Assembly (NCBI RefSeq): GCF_004344915.1
Contig: NZ_SKFG01000016.1
Coordinates: forward strand, 93,401 to 157,400
Direction of reading: 5' to 3'
Length of the DNA: 64,000 nucleotides
DNA from: Paenibacillus albiflavus
GTDB taxonomy: Bacteria > Bacillota > Bacilli > Paenibacillales > NBRC-103111
The first letter of the stretch is position 1. Each line of letters begins with the position of its first letter. Positions 54,748 to 63,243 of this stretch are shown in pieces. Under the pieces are notes generated by a model. It ran no database searches, was not told the DNA's origin, and saw nothing but the letters and a program-made list of their open reading frames with translations. The position numbers and the translations under genes are program-made.

Positions 54748-55398
54748 TCACTCAACTAAACCTTGCTTAAGGGCATAAATTGCCGCTTGTGTACGATCTT
54801 CCACACCCAGCTTGGCTAGAACATTCGTTACATGGAATTTCACTGTCTTGATCCCAATAAACAAAGCATCTGCTACCTCTTGATTAGACTTACCACCAGC
54901 GATCAGTCGTAATACTTCCATTTCACGTTCTGTCAAATCCTCGTGAGGAGCGGCCTTAGGCTTAGGCTGACGGAAGCGATTCATCAGCTTGGATGCAACT
55001 TGCGATTCCAGAATGGATTGCCCCTTAGAGGCAGCACGAATCGCCCCTGTAATTTCCCCTGCTCTTGAAGTTTTCAATAAGTACGAAATAGCTCCCGCTT
55101 CAAGTACTGGATACATTTTCTCATCGTCCAAATAACTTGTCAGCACAATCACCTTGCAATCAGGCCGTAATTGAAGCAGCTTCCTCGTCGCCTCAATTCC
55201 ATCTATGCCGCCTTCCATTACCAAATCCATCAGCACGACATCTGGCTCATATTCTTGAGCTAACCGGATACCTTCCTCTCCAGAGCTAGCTTCACCTACA
55301 ACCTCAATATCATCCTCAGTTCCAAGAACAGCGGCAAGACCGATTCTTACCATCTCATGGTCGTCAACTAGAAGTACTTTGATGACTGATTCCTCCAT
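54748..55398 (-). CDS. liaR: Response regulator LiaR (NarL/FixJ family)
   Basis: 216 residues: receiver domain with the acidic pocket DDHEMVR, phospho-acceptor Asp in DVVLMDLVMEGG near residue 58 and Lys in YLLKTSRA; C-terminal LuxR-type HTH (LTEREMEVLRLIAGGKSNQEVADALF). Nearly colinear with B. subtilis LiaR, which responds to lipid-II-binding antibiotics. The start overlaps the kinase gene by 35 bases; AAGGAGGAGTATC precedes ATG 55398. Confidence 0.92.
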   Translation of the reverse strand: MEESVIKVLLVDDHEMVRIGLAAVLGTEDDIEVVGEASSGEEGIRLAQEYEPDVVLMDLVMEGGIDGIEATRKLLQLRPDCKVIVLTSYLDDEKMYPVLEAGAISYLLKTSRAGEITGAIRAASKGQSILESQVASKLMNRFRQPKPKAAPHEDLTEREMEVLRLIAGGKSNQEVADALFIGIKTVKFHVTNVLAKLGVEDRTQAAIYALKQGLVE

Positions 55399-56461
55399 CT
55401 GATACTCCTCCTTCTACTAGAATAGGTACTCGTATATCAATACGGGTTCCTTGATTTGGTGCAGCTACAAGTGATAAAGATCCACCAATTTCACTGACTC
55501 GTTCCTGCATTGTCGCAAGACCATATGAAGATTGCTTCTTATCCTGCATGTCAAATCCAACACCATTATCTCGTATATATAGTCTAACACCTTCTTGACT
55601 ATGTAGATGTTTTAATTTGAGCTCCAATTTCGTTGCCTTGGAATGACGAAGCGCATTCGATAATGCCTCTTGAACGATCCGGAATAGATGATCCTCAATT
55701 CCCTTCGGAAGAGCAACTCCATCATCCATTTCCCATTCGATCTCAATTGGCACTTTGGCACGCAGCTCTTGCAGTAGATCTCCAACTGCTTGAGACAATC
55801 GTTTACCTTCTAGATGGACAGGTCGCAGATGCATTAGCAGCGCTCTCATCTCAGATTGTGCTACAGAGGCCATCTCTTCAATAAGAAATATTTGACGCTT
55901 CGCCTTATCAAAATCTTTATCCATAATTCGCCCAACAGCAGTTGCTGTCATCGAGATCGCAAATAATTGCTGGGATACCGCGTCATGCAGTTCGCGTGCA
56001 AGCCGTTGACGCTCTTCTACAATGGCAGAGAATCTCGCTTTATCGGCTAACTCTGCATTATGATTGGATAGTCGTTGTAAAGACGTCACCTGCTCTTCCC
56101 ATTTTTTGATAATCCGCTCTAACTGGTCACCTAAACGGCCAATCTCATCTTCTCCCAAATTCATTTGGCTGCGAACAAAGCTACCCTTCTCTAATAGCTG
56201 CATTCTTGCCATAATCGGATCAAGTCGCTTCTTTATTCGTGCGCTTGTCCAATATCCATATATACTGCCTAACACCAGCACTAGCACCACGGCTAAAATA
56301 ACCAGTATTAAGATGCGATCCCAAGTATCTACTTTAAATAAAAGACCAAAATATTGTAAGCCATAGATCATTAAACAAACGAATATCGAACTGAAGACGA
56401 TGCCTTCGCCCATGCTGCGCCACATCATATTCGTCAGCTTCGTATTATTGTTGCTTTGCAT
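55364..56461 (-). CDS. liaS: Sensor histidine kinase LiaS
   Basis: 365 residues. Two membrane helices (about 15-70) with almost no extracellular loop (intramembrane-sensing type), HAMP (about 70-120), HisKA_3 with ARELHDAVSQQLFAISM, and HATPase (VQEALSNALRHS, IRDNGVGFDM, YGLATMQERV). It phosphorylates LiaR and is normally inhibited by LiaF, encoded just upstream. Confidence 0.92.
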   Translation of the reverse strand: MQSNNNTKLTNMMWRSMGEGIVFSSIFVCLMIYGLQYFGLLFKVDTWDRILILVILAVVLVLVLGSIYGYWTSARIKKRLDPIMARMQLLEKGSFVRSQMNLGEDEIGRLGDQLERIIKKWEEQVTSLQRLSNHNAELADKARFSAIVEERQRLARELHDAVSQQLFAISMTATAVGRIMDKDFDKAKRQIFLIEEMASVAQSEMRALLMHLRPVHLEGKRLSQAVGDLLQELRAKVPIEIEWEMDDGVALPKGIEDHLFRIVQEALSNALRHSKATKLELKLKHLHSQEGVRLYIRDNGVGFDMQDKKQSSYGLATMQERVSEIGGSLSLVAAPNQGTRIDIRVPILVEGGVSDGGISHQSTSS

Positions 56462-56508
56462 GAGCCGTAAACCTCCTACGAGTAGTCTTCATCCTATATG
56501 GCATATCG

Positions 56509-57183
56509 TTAATTTAGAATTTTGATATCAATATCTCCTACGATAAAGGAAATAATTAGTTTCACACGATTCGAGCTCGTAGCATAGTTGGATGATTGCC
56601 AATTTACCTTGCTCATCATGCCATGCTCATTGTGATTCACAGCATCTATTGGCCCTATGGCCAAAGAGGCATCAATCCACACGCCTATTTCTTCAGGTAT
56701 CGTAATATCGATATCACCTATCACGCCTTGTACAAGGATTGTAGTTTCCTCCTGAACGAATATGGCTGTCGTTAGATCAAGATTGACTTCTCCAAATACA
56801 AACCATACCGAGCTGTCTTGCAGCGGCCAAGGCTCATGTCCCCACTTGATGCTATCAATGATCGAATGCTTCTTCTGTACGGATGGATTCCGATTATCAA
56901 CCTTTCGCGACTGAAAATAAAAATAACCGCCAATGATAAGCACAATCGCTAACAATATGGATACATCACGCAGTAACACAAAGATTACACCAATGCCAAT
57001 CAATATATAGCCCTTGCGTTTATGATCCACTCGCATCTGATAAATCCCAAGCGCAATCAGTAAAATGGCAATCACAAGGTATAGACCGATTATATGTTCA
57101 ATTAAGAGATATACACCTGTTCCAATAAGTAAATAGGCAGTATTGCGATTACGATTGTAATTATTGCGTGTCCCTTCCCCCAT
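56509..57183 (-). CDS. liaF: LiaF-like inhibitor of the LiaRS system
   Basis: 224 residues from ATG 57183 (MGEGTRNN) after GGAGGTGGCAAC. Four short membrane helices (about 15-95) and a C-terminal beta-helix domain of the cell-wall-active antibiotic response type (WFVFGEVNLDLTTAIF, VIGDIDITIPEEIGVWI, FIVGDIDIKIL). LiaF keeps LiaS off without stress. No liaIH genes are visible nearby. Confidence 0.88.
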   Translation of the reverse strand: MGEGTRNNYNRNRNTAYLLIGTGVYLLIEHIIGLYLVIAILLIALGIYQMRVDHKRKGYILIGIGVIFVLLRDVSILLAIVLIIGGYFYFQSRKVDNRNPSVQKKHSIIDSIKWGHEPWPLQDSSVWFVFGEVNLDLTTAIFVQEETTILVQGVIGDIDITIPEEIGVWIDASLAIGPIDAVNHNEHGMMSKVNWQSSNYATSSNRVKLIISFIVGDIDIKILN

Positions 57184-57315
57184 GTTGCCACCTCCGATCC
57201 TTCTCATTTTATATAGCTTATTCTATTGTAGCCGATTACACCAAAACTCGATACAGTCTAAGGGCTACAAGTCCCCCCTACTTTAGTCGAGGGAAACATA
57301 AATGGCAGTATATCA

Positions 57316-57375
57316 TCAATAAGGTGGTTTTGTAACCACTTTATTCACATCTTCTCTAATATTCCGAAATTCCAT
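57316..57375 (-). CDS. Possible 19-aa peptide
   Basis: ATG 57375 follows AGGGAGTGATCC; the product is MEFRNIREDVNKVVTKPPY. No hairpin or family. Lies in the 322-base gap upstream of liaF, which otherwise contains only AT-rich sequence and the YjcZ leader. Confidence 0.3.
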   Translation of the reverse strand: MEFRNIREDVNKVVTKPPY

Positions 57376-57466
57376 ATGGATCACTCCCTATTCAGTATCA
57401 TTTATAGATGTTTGCCACTTCGTATGATAACCGGGTCAATTGTCCAATCAATGAATACCTCTACAT

Positions 57467-57475
57467 CATAAACTA
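57467..57475 (+). promoter_or_regulatory. Possible sigma-K -10 element before yjcZ genes
   Basis: CATAAACTA matches the mother-cell sigma-K -10 (CATAnnnTA); the -35 is weak. 31 bases before the first YjcZ peptide. Confidence 0.3.
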
Positions 57476-57505
57476 CTACATATCATCGGAAAGGAGGATG
57501 TCACT

Positions 57506-57598
57506 ATGGGTGGTGTCGGATTCACTTCAACTGGTGCCATACTGGTACTTTTCATTTTGCTAGTTATAATTCTTCGTTCCGGGTTATTTGTAATTTAA
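57506..57598 (+). CDS. YjcZ-family sporulation peptide, 30 aa
   Basis: ATG 57506 follows AAAGGAGGATGTC and encodes MGGVGFTSTGAILVLFILLV plus a short IILRSGLFVI end. Gly-rich head and one membrane helix ending in LVIIL are the YjcZ pattern. Such peptides are associated with spores in Bacilli. First of a tandem pair. Confidence 0.75.
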   Translation: MGGVGFTSTGAILVLFILLVIILRSGLFVI

Positions 57599-57629
57599 AT
57601 AGCATATCACTGTATAAGGAGGAATTCAT

Positions 57630-57734
57630 ATGTCATGTGGTGAAGTAGCTGGTGTAAGATGTGGTTGGGGTACTACAGAAATTCTTGTACTCTTTATCCT
57701 TCTTGTAATCATTCTTTCGGCGTTCTGCATCTAG
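57630..57734 (+). CDS. YjcZ-family sporulation peptide, 34 aa
   Basis: ATG 57630 follows TAAGGAGGAATTC. The Cys/Gly-rich head (MSCGEVAGVRCGWGTTE) is followed by the helix ILVLFILLVIILSAFCI, almost identical to its neighbour's helix. Tandem duplicate with divergent head containing three cysteines. Its transcript ends at 57774. Confidence 0.75.
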   Translation: MSCGEVAGVRCGWGTTEILVLFILLVIILSAFCI

Positions 57735-57773
57735 CACCCAAGAATTGTCCATTGATATGACAACTATGATCAG

Positions 57774-57796
57774 CCCCAGTACCATTAGGTCTGGGG
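57774..57796 (+). terminator. Terminator after YjcZ pair
   Basis: CCCCAG / CTGGGG hairpin followed by TTATATAC. Confidence 0.6.
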
Positions 57797-57949
57797 TTAT
57801 ATACATTTACATACTTGAACATTATCCCATACTTATTTCAGATATGCGATTATTTTTTACTTCTTTTTTATACATTTTAGTATATTAATTTACTTATCTT
57901 TAAGAATCAGTTAAACTATCGATAAAACCAGAATTCACTAGGTGGTGAA

Positions 57950-58594
57950 ATGATGAATCCGAATGAAAACACGTCTACACGTAAGAATGTTCTTCTTTTC
58001 TTAAAAATAAAAGGTCCTCAAAGCACCAAAGAACTTGCAGCACATCTAGAAATTACTGAAATGGCCGTTCGTAGACATTTGCAATCACTTGAACTAGACG
58101 GCTTGGTCGAATCCCGAATGATTAGACAGCCTATGGGGCGCCCGTTATATCAATTTAATTTAACTGAACTGGCAGATGATGTTTTTACCAAAAACTATCA
58201 CACGCTTACACTAGACCTGCTGCAGGAATTAGCAGATGAAGTGGATGAAGAGCTAGTTGAGCGATTATTTAAACGTCGCAATGATAAACTTATTCATAAA
58301 TATCAGTCGAGTCTAGAAGGCAAAAGCCTACATGACAAAGTTGCCGCTCTTACCGAAATTCAAAAAAAGAATGGCTATATGGCAGACTGGGAGCAGACAA
58401 CGGATGGGGATTATCTCATTAAAGAACATAACTGTCCCATTGCGCAGGTTGCCAATGAATATAGCTACGCTTGTCAATGTGAGCTGAACTTATTCCAAAC
58501 CTTATTAAATACTGAGGTAGAACGCACGGAATGTCTAGCCAAGAACGGCAACAAATGCGCCTATTTAATCAAAAAAGAGCATATTCTTACTTAA
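57950..58594 (+). CDS. SufR-like winged-helix regulator with C-terminal cysteines
   Basis: 214 residues. N-terminal DeoR/ArsR-type winged helix (GPQSTKELAAHLEITEMAVRRHLQSLELDGLV) and a C-terminal region with five Cys (HNCPIA, YACQCEL, TECLA, KCAYL) like the Fe-S-binding part of SufR. A cluster-sensing repressor is likely. It lies directly upstream of sodA, so oxidative-stress or iron control of superoxide dismutase is plausible. Confidence 0.75.
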   Translation: MMNPNENTSTRKNVLLFLKIKGPQSTKELAAHLEITEMAVRRHLQSLELDGLVESRMIRQPMGRPLYQFNLTELADDVFTKNYHTLTLDLLQELADEVDEELVERLFKRRNDKLIHKYQSSLEGKSLHDKVAALTEIQKKNGYMADWEQTTDGDYLIKEHNCPIAQVANEYSYACQCELNLFQTLLNTEVERTECLAKNGNKCAYLIKKEHILT

Positions 58595-58732
58595 AGCAGC
58601 AAGCTTATAGAGCTGGCTGCTTTTTTACAGGTATAGAACTTCACATACTTTATATACAACAATGTTGATTTAATGATGAAAATGAGTAATAATAAGAATT
58701 GTAGTTACATATTCCTAGGAGGGATTTATACG

Positions 58733-59341
58733 ATGGCACATCAATTACCAGCATTACCATATGCGAATAACGCTTTGGAACCACATATCGACGAAACTAC
58801 GATGATGATTCACCATGATCGTCACCACAATGCTTATGTTACTAACCTCAATGCAGCACTTGAAGGACATGCAGATTTACAAGCTAAATCCATTGAAGAT
58901 CTAATTGCAGATCTGAATGCAGTTCCTGAGTCAATCCGTACAGCAGTGCGCAATAACGGTGGCGGACATGCGAACCACTCCCTATTCTGGGAAGTAATTG
59001 GACCTAACGCTGGCGGCGAGCCAACTGGTGCACTTGCAGAAGCAATCAACAATGAGCTAGGCGGATTCGCTAAGTTCAAAGAAGATTTTGCTAAAGCAGC
59101 TGCTACACGTTTCGGATCTGGCTGGGCATGGCTAAGCGTGAAGGATGGCAAATTAGTTGTATCCTCCACTCCAAACCAAGACAGCCCAATCATGGAAGGC
59201 GTTACGCCTATTCTTGGTTTAGACGTATGGGAGCATGCTTACTACCTTAACTACCAAAACAAACGCCCTGACTACATTGCAGCTTTCTGGAACGTTGTGA
59301 ACTGGACTGAAGTTGGCAAGCGTTACGAAGCAGCTAAGTAA
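58733..59341 (+). CDS. sodA: Superoxide dismutase (Mn/Fe)
   Basis: 202 residues from ATG 58733 ([17 protein letters not shown]) after CTAGGAGGG; the frame from 58673 is longer without a site. All four metal ligands are seen: His in MMIHHDRHH, His in ANHSLFWEV, Asp and His in [11 protein letters not shown]. Gly/Gln pattern and organism suggest manganese. Converts superoxide to peroxide and oxygen. Confidence 0.96.
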   Translation: MAHQLPALPYANNALEPHIDETTMMIHHDRHHNAYVTNLNAALEGHADLQAKSIEDLIADLNAVPESIRTAVRNNGGGHANHSLFWEVIGPNAGGEPTGALAEAINNELGGFAKFKEDFAKAAATRFGSGWAWLSVKDGKLVVSSTPNQDSPIMEGVTPILGLDVWEHAYYLNYQNKRPDYIAAFWNVVNWTEVGKRYEAAK

Positions 59342-59391
59342 GCTGTAGATATACAGAAGAATATCGATTAAGCATTCTATAAAACTCAAGT

Positions 59392-59417
59392 AGGGTTACG
59401 AATTTATTCGTAACCCT
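59392..59417 (+). terminator. Terminator after sodA
   Basis: AGGGTTACGAA / TTCGTAACCCT hairpin, loop of four. Confidence 0.75.
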
Positions 59418-59439
59418 TCAACTTTCCCACCAAAGGCAG

Positions 59440-59697
59440 GTGTTCACCATCGGAATCGTAGTCGTAGAAGTATGTGATAGTAATCTAATGAGTCAGGTCG
59501 ATCTAGAAGAGCTAGAGAACGAATATCCGGGTGTGGCTGTCCTCCGTACTTATTGCCTCAGCTTCTGCCGCATTTGTAAAGCGAGACCCTATGTCATTGT
59601 CAACGGCAAACAAATCTATGCCAAGACTGTAGAAGAATGCATGCAGCTCGTTAAGGCCACAATTGAGTCGGAATTGCAGACTTTTGACGCGCTCTGA
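59440..59697 (+). CDS. DUF1450 (YuzB-like) protein
   Basis: About 85 residues beginning at a GTG (59440) near AAAGG. The central cysteine pattern YCLSFCRICKARPYVIVNGK is the DUF1450 signature, probably a thioredoxin-like or metal-binding fold. Function unknown. Its 3' end overlaps the convergent stalk-domain gene by 47 bases, a rather long tail-to-tail overlap. Confidence 0.75.
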   Translation: MFTIGIVVVEVCDSNLMSQVDLEELENEYPGVAVLRTYCLSFCRICKARPYVIVNGKQIYAKTVEECMQLVKATIESELQTFDAL

Positions 59698-61105
59698 ACT
59701 TCTCCTTGATTTGAATATAATCCACTTGTGGATATTGCGTATTCAGGAACAATTTAACCGCTTGATCCCACATCTCCTCCCACTCCGGAAGGATGTTCAC
59801 ATGCTCCGCGCGAATAATATTCTTCTTCAGAAGATCACTCGTATTAAACGTCAGCCAATTATCCCATCTTTTGATCCGAATACCATCTATATCAACTGGT
59901 TCCGTCTTGGCTAGTTCGTACTGCTGGGCAGTCATTGAAAACTCGTAAATTGGTGTGTATACTCGCTGGAATCTCCATGTTCTAGGGCCGTCTCCACTAG
60001 CAACGAAGAGTCCATCCGCTTTTTTATCTAGCTCCTCTGCATCTACCCATTCTTTTGTAATTCGTTTCGTATTCTGATTCATCAATCGTACCCATTCGTT
60101 TGTAACTTGATCATTCAGCTTCTTAAGCTGTTCTTCTATTTTCGCATATAACTGCTCTTCTTGTTCCATTCTTGCTTGTTCATCAAATATTTGGTCAAAA
60201 TCAAGTGGTGATATGTTAGTAATCTTTACTTGCCGTGCTTGCTCTTGTCTCTCAAACACATCATAATACCTCGGTAGATTATTCTCATCCGCTTTCCGAT
60301 TGAACCATTCATCAAAATACTTGCCAAATACCTCATCATGTTCATCTAACTGCTTATTAATTGCCTTTGAATCACCTAACTTTTCCATCACAGTAGCAAA
60401 ATCCAATGAATCAGAAAAATACTCATACATCTTTTGTCTAGTCAGTTTAAAACTTTTGCCGTTGTATGTAATTTTTATCGTTTCATTCAGATTGGCTGGC
60501 TTTAAATCCTCATAAGTAAATTGAATGCTCTTATTCGTACCATTGACCTCTTCTTTCACAAATAAATTATACTTGGATTCTAAAGCATGTCCTTTAAGAA
60601 GCTTCCAAGAACTATATTTACCTGTACCTGGAACAGTATATAATCCTAAACTAACGGTAGAAGTGTTTGCATTCCACGCAACTTCGATACCAAAGCTTTC
60701 TGCGATGTATCTGAGCGGCACATAAGTCACATTATCATAAGCCCGAGGCGCCACATCAAGTGTTGTACTCGATTTTGTAAATGGACTTGGTGCATCAAAA
60801 TGATTATCCGCTACATATGTGTTCGCAATTAGATTATTCAGATATAGTTCATTCTGTACATTGCCCTTAACAAGCGTGATCTTCTGTGTCTGCTCATCCC
60901 AAAATACATCTGCACCAAGGGCTTCTGATACTGACCTTAATGGGACTAATATCCTTCCGTTAATCTCCATTGGCTTATTTGAAAAATTAACTTTCTCCCC
61001 AAATACTAAAATGTTAATCTTGTCAGCTGCCTTAACTTGAGAATTGAATAAAGAGAACATGCAGACCACGGCCAGAAGACTTAACATTAGTTTGATCTTC
61101 TTCAT
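59651..61105 (-). CDS. Stalk-domain (copper amine oxidase N-like) secreted protein
   Basis: 484 residues from ATG 61105 (MKKIKLMLSLLAVVCMF) after TAGGAGGTTG. Signal peptide (about 1-27), then two copies of the stalk motif (GRILVPLRSVSEALGADVFWDE and VTYVPLRYIAESFGIEVAWN) between about 45 and 155, then about 330 residues without a domain I recognise. Such domains are very common on Paenibacillus surface proteins and were named after the amine-oxidase N-terminus; they do not imply oxidase activity. Confidence 0.8.
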   Translation of the reverse strand: MKKIKLMLSLLAVVCMFSLFNSQVKAADKINILVFGEKVNFSNKPMEINGRILVPLRSVSEALGADVFWDEQTQKITLVKGNVQNELYLNNLIANTYVADNHFDAPSPFTKSSTTLDVAPRAYDNVTYVPLRYIAESFGIEVAWNANTSTVSLGLYTVPGTGKYSSWKLLKGHALESKYNLFVKEEVNGTNKSIQFTYEDLKPANLNETIKITYNGKSFKLTRQKMYEYFSDSLDFATVMEKLGDSKAINKQLDEHDEVFGKYFDEWFNRKADENNLPRYYDVFERQEQARQVKITNISPLDFDQIFDEQARMEQEEQLYAKIEEQLKKLNDQVTNEWVRLMNQNTKRITKEWVDAEELDKKADGLFVASGDGPRTWRFQRVYTPIYEFSMTAQQYELAKTEPVDIDGIRIKRWDNWLTFNTSDLLKKNIIRAEHVNILPEWEEMWDQAVKLFLNTQYPQVDYIQIKEKFRARQKSAIPTQLWP

Positions 61106-61262
61106 ACGTATAAACAACCTCCTAAGCATTATAATCTTATCTAACCATTCTACTTAACCCCATAATATTCCTTTATACGACAAAAAAGTTGTTAAGTTTT
61201 CTTATGGTAAAAAAATTGGCTTCAGGAAACATTATAGATATCACACAATCCTGGAGGTATGC

Positions 61263-61610
61263 ATGCTTTACTTATACAGTCTTGCTTTGTTATTCGTGGG
61301 GTTAACAGCTATCAATCTGATTTTTTCTTATCAAAGCAAACATATAGATCCTCAATTTTGGACTACTTTTCTCTTTCAACTCACAATGATCCCCATTTTT
61401 TTCGTAGCAAATATGTGCATTGGCTATGGAGTCAAATTCGGCTCAAAAGCAACACATAATCTAGCCTATGTATTGGTTTTTTCCAAGTGTCTGGAGATTC
61501 TGATCGCGCTATGGATGGGATATTGGTTTCTAAAAGAGGTTCCTTCGTGGAAAACGTGGATCGGTCTTGGCTTTATCGCAGTCGGTGTGGTGCTTGTAAA
61601 GCAAAAATAA
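61263..61610 (+). CDS. Small DMT/EamA-like membrane protein
   Basis: 115 residues with four helices (start LYSLALLFVGLTAINLIFSY; end WIGLGFIAVGVVLVKQK). The size and last helix resemble half of an EamA transporter or an SMR protein; it lacks the conserved Glu of SMR pumps in helix 1. It may work as a dimer. ATG 61263 after TGGAGGTATGC. Confidence 0.6.
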   Translation: MLYLYSLALLFVGLTAINLIFSYQSKHIDPQFWTTFLFQLTMIPIFFVANMCIGYGVKFGSKATHNLAYVLVFSKCLEILIALWMGYWFLKEVPSWKTWIGLGFIAVGVVLVKQK

Positions 61611-61627
61611 CCATTATAAAATGCAAA

Positions 61628-61656
61628 AAGGACTTGCTCATTATAAGCAAATCCTT
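61628..61656. terminator. Bidirectional terminator at end of tRNA operon
   Basis: AAGGACTTGC / GCAAATCCTT hairpin; TTTTTGCATTTT on minus serves the rRNA-tRNA transcript. Confidence 0.75.
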
Positions 61657-61681
61657 ATGCTACACGCATGTGTTTCCATTA

Positions 61682-61761
61682 TGCCGGTGAAGGGACTCGA
61701 ACCCCCACGGTTTCCCTCACGATTTTGAGTCGCGCGCGTCTGCCAATTCCGCCACACCGGC
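61682..61761 (-). tRNA. tRNA-Leu (anticodon CAA)
   Basis: Cloverleaf with acceptor GCCGGTG/CACCGGC and loop CTCAAAA. Last tRNA of the cluster. 3' CCA not encoded. Confidence 0.92.
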
Positions 61762-61782
61762 TTATTCAGGATAAAGATTACA

Positions 61783-61871
61783 TGGTGCCGAAGACCAGAC
61801 TTGAACTGGTACGATAGTCACCTACCGCAGGATTTTAAGTCCTGTGCGTCTGCCGATTCCGCCACTCCGGC
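61783..61871 (-). tRNA. tRNA-Leu (anticodon TAA)
   Basis: Acceptor GCCGGAG/CTTCGGC, loop CTTAAAA, long variable arm, CCA encoded. Confidence 0.94.
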
Positions 61872-61882
61872 TCGAAAGATTG

Positions 61883-61956
61883 TGGAGGCGCCACCCAGAC
61901 TCGAACTGGGGGTAAAGCTTTTGCAGAGCTCTGCCTTACCACTTGGCTATGGCGCC
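61883..61956 (-). tRNA. tRNA-Cys (anticodon GCA)
   Basis: Acceptor GGCGCC, loop CTGCAAA, CCA encoded. Confidence 0.94.
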
Positions 61957-61966
61957 ATAAAATAAT

Positions 61967-62041
61967 TGGAGCGGAAGACGGGAATCGAACCCGCGACCCT
62001 CGCCTTGGCAAGGCGATGCTCTACCGCTGAGCCACTTCCGC
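61967..62041 (-). tRNA. tRNA-Gly (anticodon GCC)
   Basis: Acceptor GCGGAAG/CTTCCGC, loop TTGCCAA, CCA encoded. Confidence 0.95.
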
Positions 62042-62047
62042 ATAAAA

Positions 62048-62119
62048 CTGGGGATATAGGATTTGAACCTATGCATGACGGAGTCAAAGTCCGTTGCCTT
62101 ACCGCTTGGCTAATCCCCA
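62048..62119 (-). tRNA. tRNA-Gln (anticodon TTG)
   Basis: Acceptor TGGGGAT/ATCCCCA, loop CTTTGAC, CCA not encoded. Confidence 0.94.
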
Positions 62120-62132
62120 TTAAAGATAATAA

Positions 62133-62209
62133 TGGGGCGGTCGAGGGGAATTGAACCCCCGAATGTCGGATCCACAAACCGATGCGTTAACCACTTCGCC
62201 ACGACCGCC
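62133..62209 (-). tRNA. tRNA-His (anticodon GTG)
   Basis: Eight-pair acceptor including the extra G-1:C73, loop TTGTGGA, CCA encoded. Confidence 0.94.
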
Positions 62210-62234
62210 ATATTCAAATGTCCTACAGTTTTAC

Positions 62235-62308
62235 TGGCAGGGGCAGCAGGAATTGAACCCACACCAAAGGTTTTGGAGACCTTTGTTCTACCTTTAAACT
62301 ATGCCCCT
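62235..62308 (-). tRNA. tRNA-Trp (anticodon CCA)
   Basis: Acceptor AGGGGCA, loop CTCCAAA, CCA encoded. Substrate of trpS and ligand of the T-box in this window. Confidence 0.95.
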
Positions 62309-62312
62309 ATAA

Positions 62313-62397
62313 TGGTGGAGGCTGATGGATTCGAACCACCGAACTCGAAGAGAGCAGATTTACAGTCTGCCGTGTTTAGCCACTTCACTAAGCCTCC
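62313..62397 (-). tRNA. tRNA-Tyr (anticodon GTA)
   Basis: Acceptor GGAGGCT/AGCCTCC, loop CTGTAAA, long variable arm, CCA encoded. Confidence 0.95.
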
Positions 62398-62418
62398 ACG
62401 TTCACTGTTAAGAGTGAA

Positions 62419-62494
<76 letters not shown>

Positions 62495-62514
62495 ATACTA
62501 CTATTATATTATAA

Positions 62515-62591
62515 TGGCGGAGCCGACGGGATTCGAACCCGCGGTCTCCTGCGTGACAGGCAGGCATGTTAGGCCTCTACACCACGGCTCC
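62515..62591 (-). tRNA. tRNA-Asp (anticodon GTC)
   Basis: Acceptor GGAGCCG/CGGCTCC, loop CTGTCAC, CCA encoded. Confidence 0.95.
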
Positions 62592-62632
62592 ACACTTTTT
62601 TCTAGAAACAAATTAGCTTCAAGAAAATTTAA

Positions 62633-62706
<74 letters not shown>

Positions 62707-62719
62707 TCGTAATCTATAA

Positions 62720-62795
62720 TGGTGGAGGCTAACGGGATCGAACCGCTGACCCTCTGCTTGTAAGGCAGATGCTCTCCCAGCTGAGCTAAGCCTCC
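62720..62795 (-). tRNA. tRNA-Val (anticodon TAC)
   Basis: Acceptor GGAGGCT/AGCCTCC, loop CTTACAA, CCA encoded. Confidence 0.95.
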
Positions 62796-62812
62796 GTACC
62801 ATGTAAACTTTA

Positions 62813-62887
62813 TGGTGACCCGTAGGGGATTCGAACCCCTGTTACCTCCGTGAAAGGGAGGTGTCTTAACCCCTTGACCAACGGGCC
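62813..62887 (-). tRNA. tRNA-Glu (anticodon TTC)
   Basis: Acceptor GGCCCGT/ACGGGTC, loop CTTTCAC, CCA encoded. Confidence 0.95.
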
Positions 62888-62923
62888 TTATTTGTTTTGC
62901 AATAATGTATATTATTGAAATAG

Positions 62924-63016
62924 TGGCGGAGAGAAAGGGATTCGAACCCTTGAGACGCTTGTGGCGCCTACACGATTTCCAATCGTGCTCCTTCGACCAG
63001 ACTCGGACACCTCTCC
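62924..63016 (-). tRNA. tRNA-Ser (anticodon GGA)
   Basis: Acceptor GGAGAGG, loop TTGGAAA, long variable arm, CCA encoded. Confidence 0.95.
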
Positions 63017-63019
63017 ATA

Positions 63020-63095
63020 TGGCTCCCCGAACAGGACTCGAACCTGTGACAACTCGATTAACAGTCGAGTGCTCTACCAACTGAGCTATCAGGGA
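63020..63095 (-). tRNA. tRNA-Asn (anticodon GTT)
   Basis: Acceptor TCCCTGA/TCGGGGA with a U-G pair, loop CTGTTAA, CCA encoded. First tRNA after 23S. Confidence 0.95.
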
Positions 63096-63117
63096 ATACT
63101 TTATACATTATACAGGG

Positions 63118-63136
63118 TTTGTTCCCTGAAAACTAG
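63118..63136 (-). promoter_or_regulatory. Likely 3' half of the 23S processing stalk
   Basis: On minus CTAGTTTTCAGGGAACAAA, complementary to the TTTGTTC..TGAAAACTAG sequence that usually precedes 23S in Bacillota. The 5' half is outside the window. Confidence 0.5.
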
Positions 63137-63243
63137 TAGCAAAACGAAGGTAATTGTTTACAAATGCATCCTTATGCATATTATGCTTACATAGTAGCTT
63201 TCTTCTCGCAGTTTCTTACGAAACTACTGCCAGAAAGCTTGTA

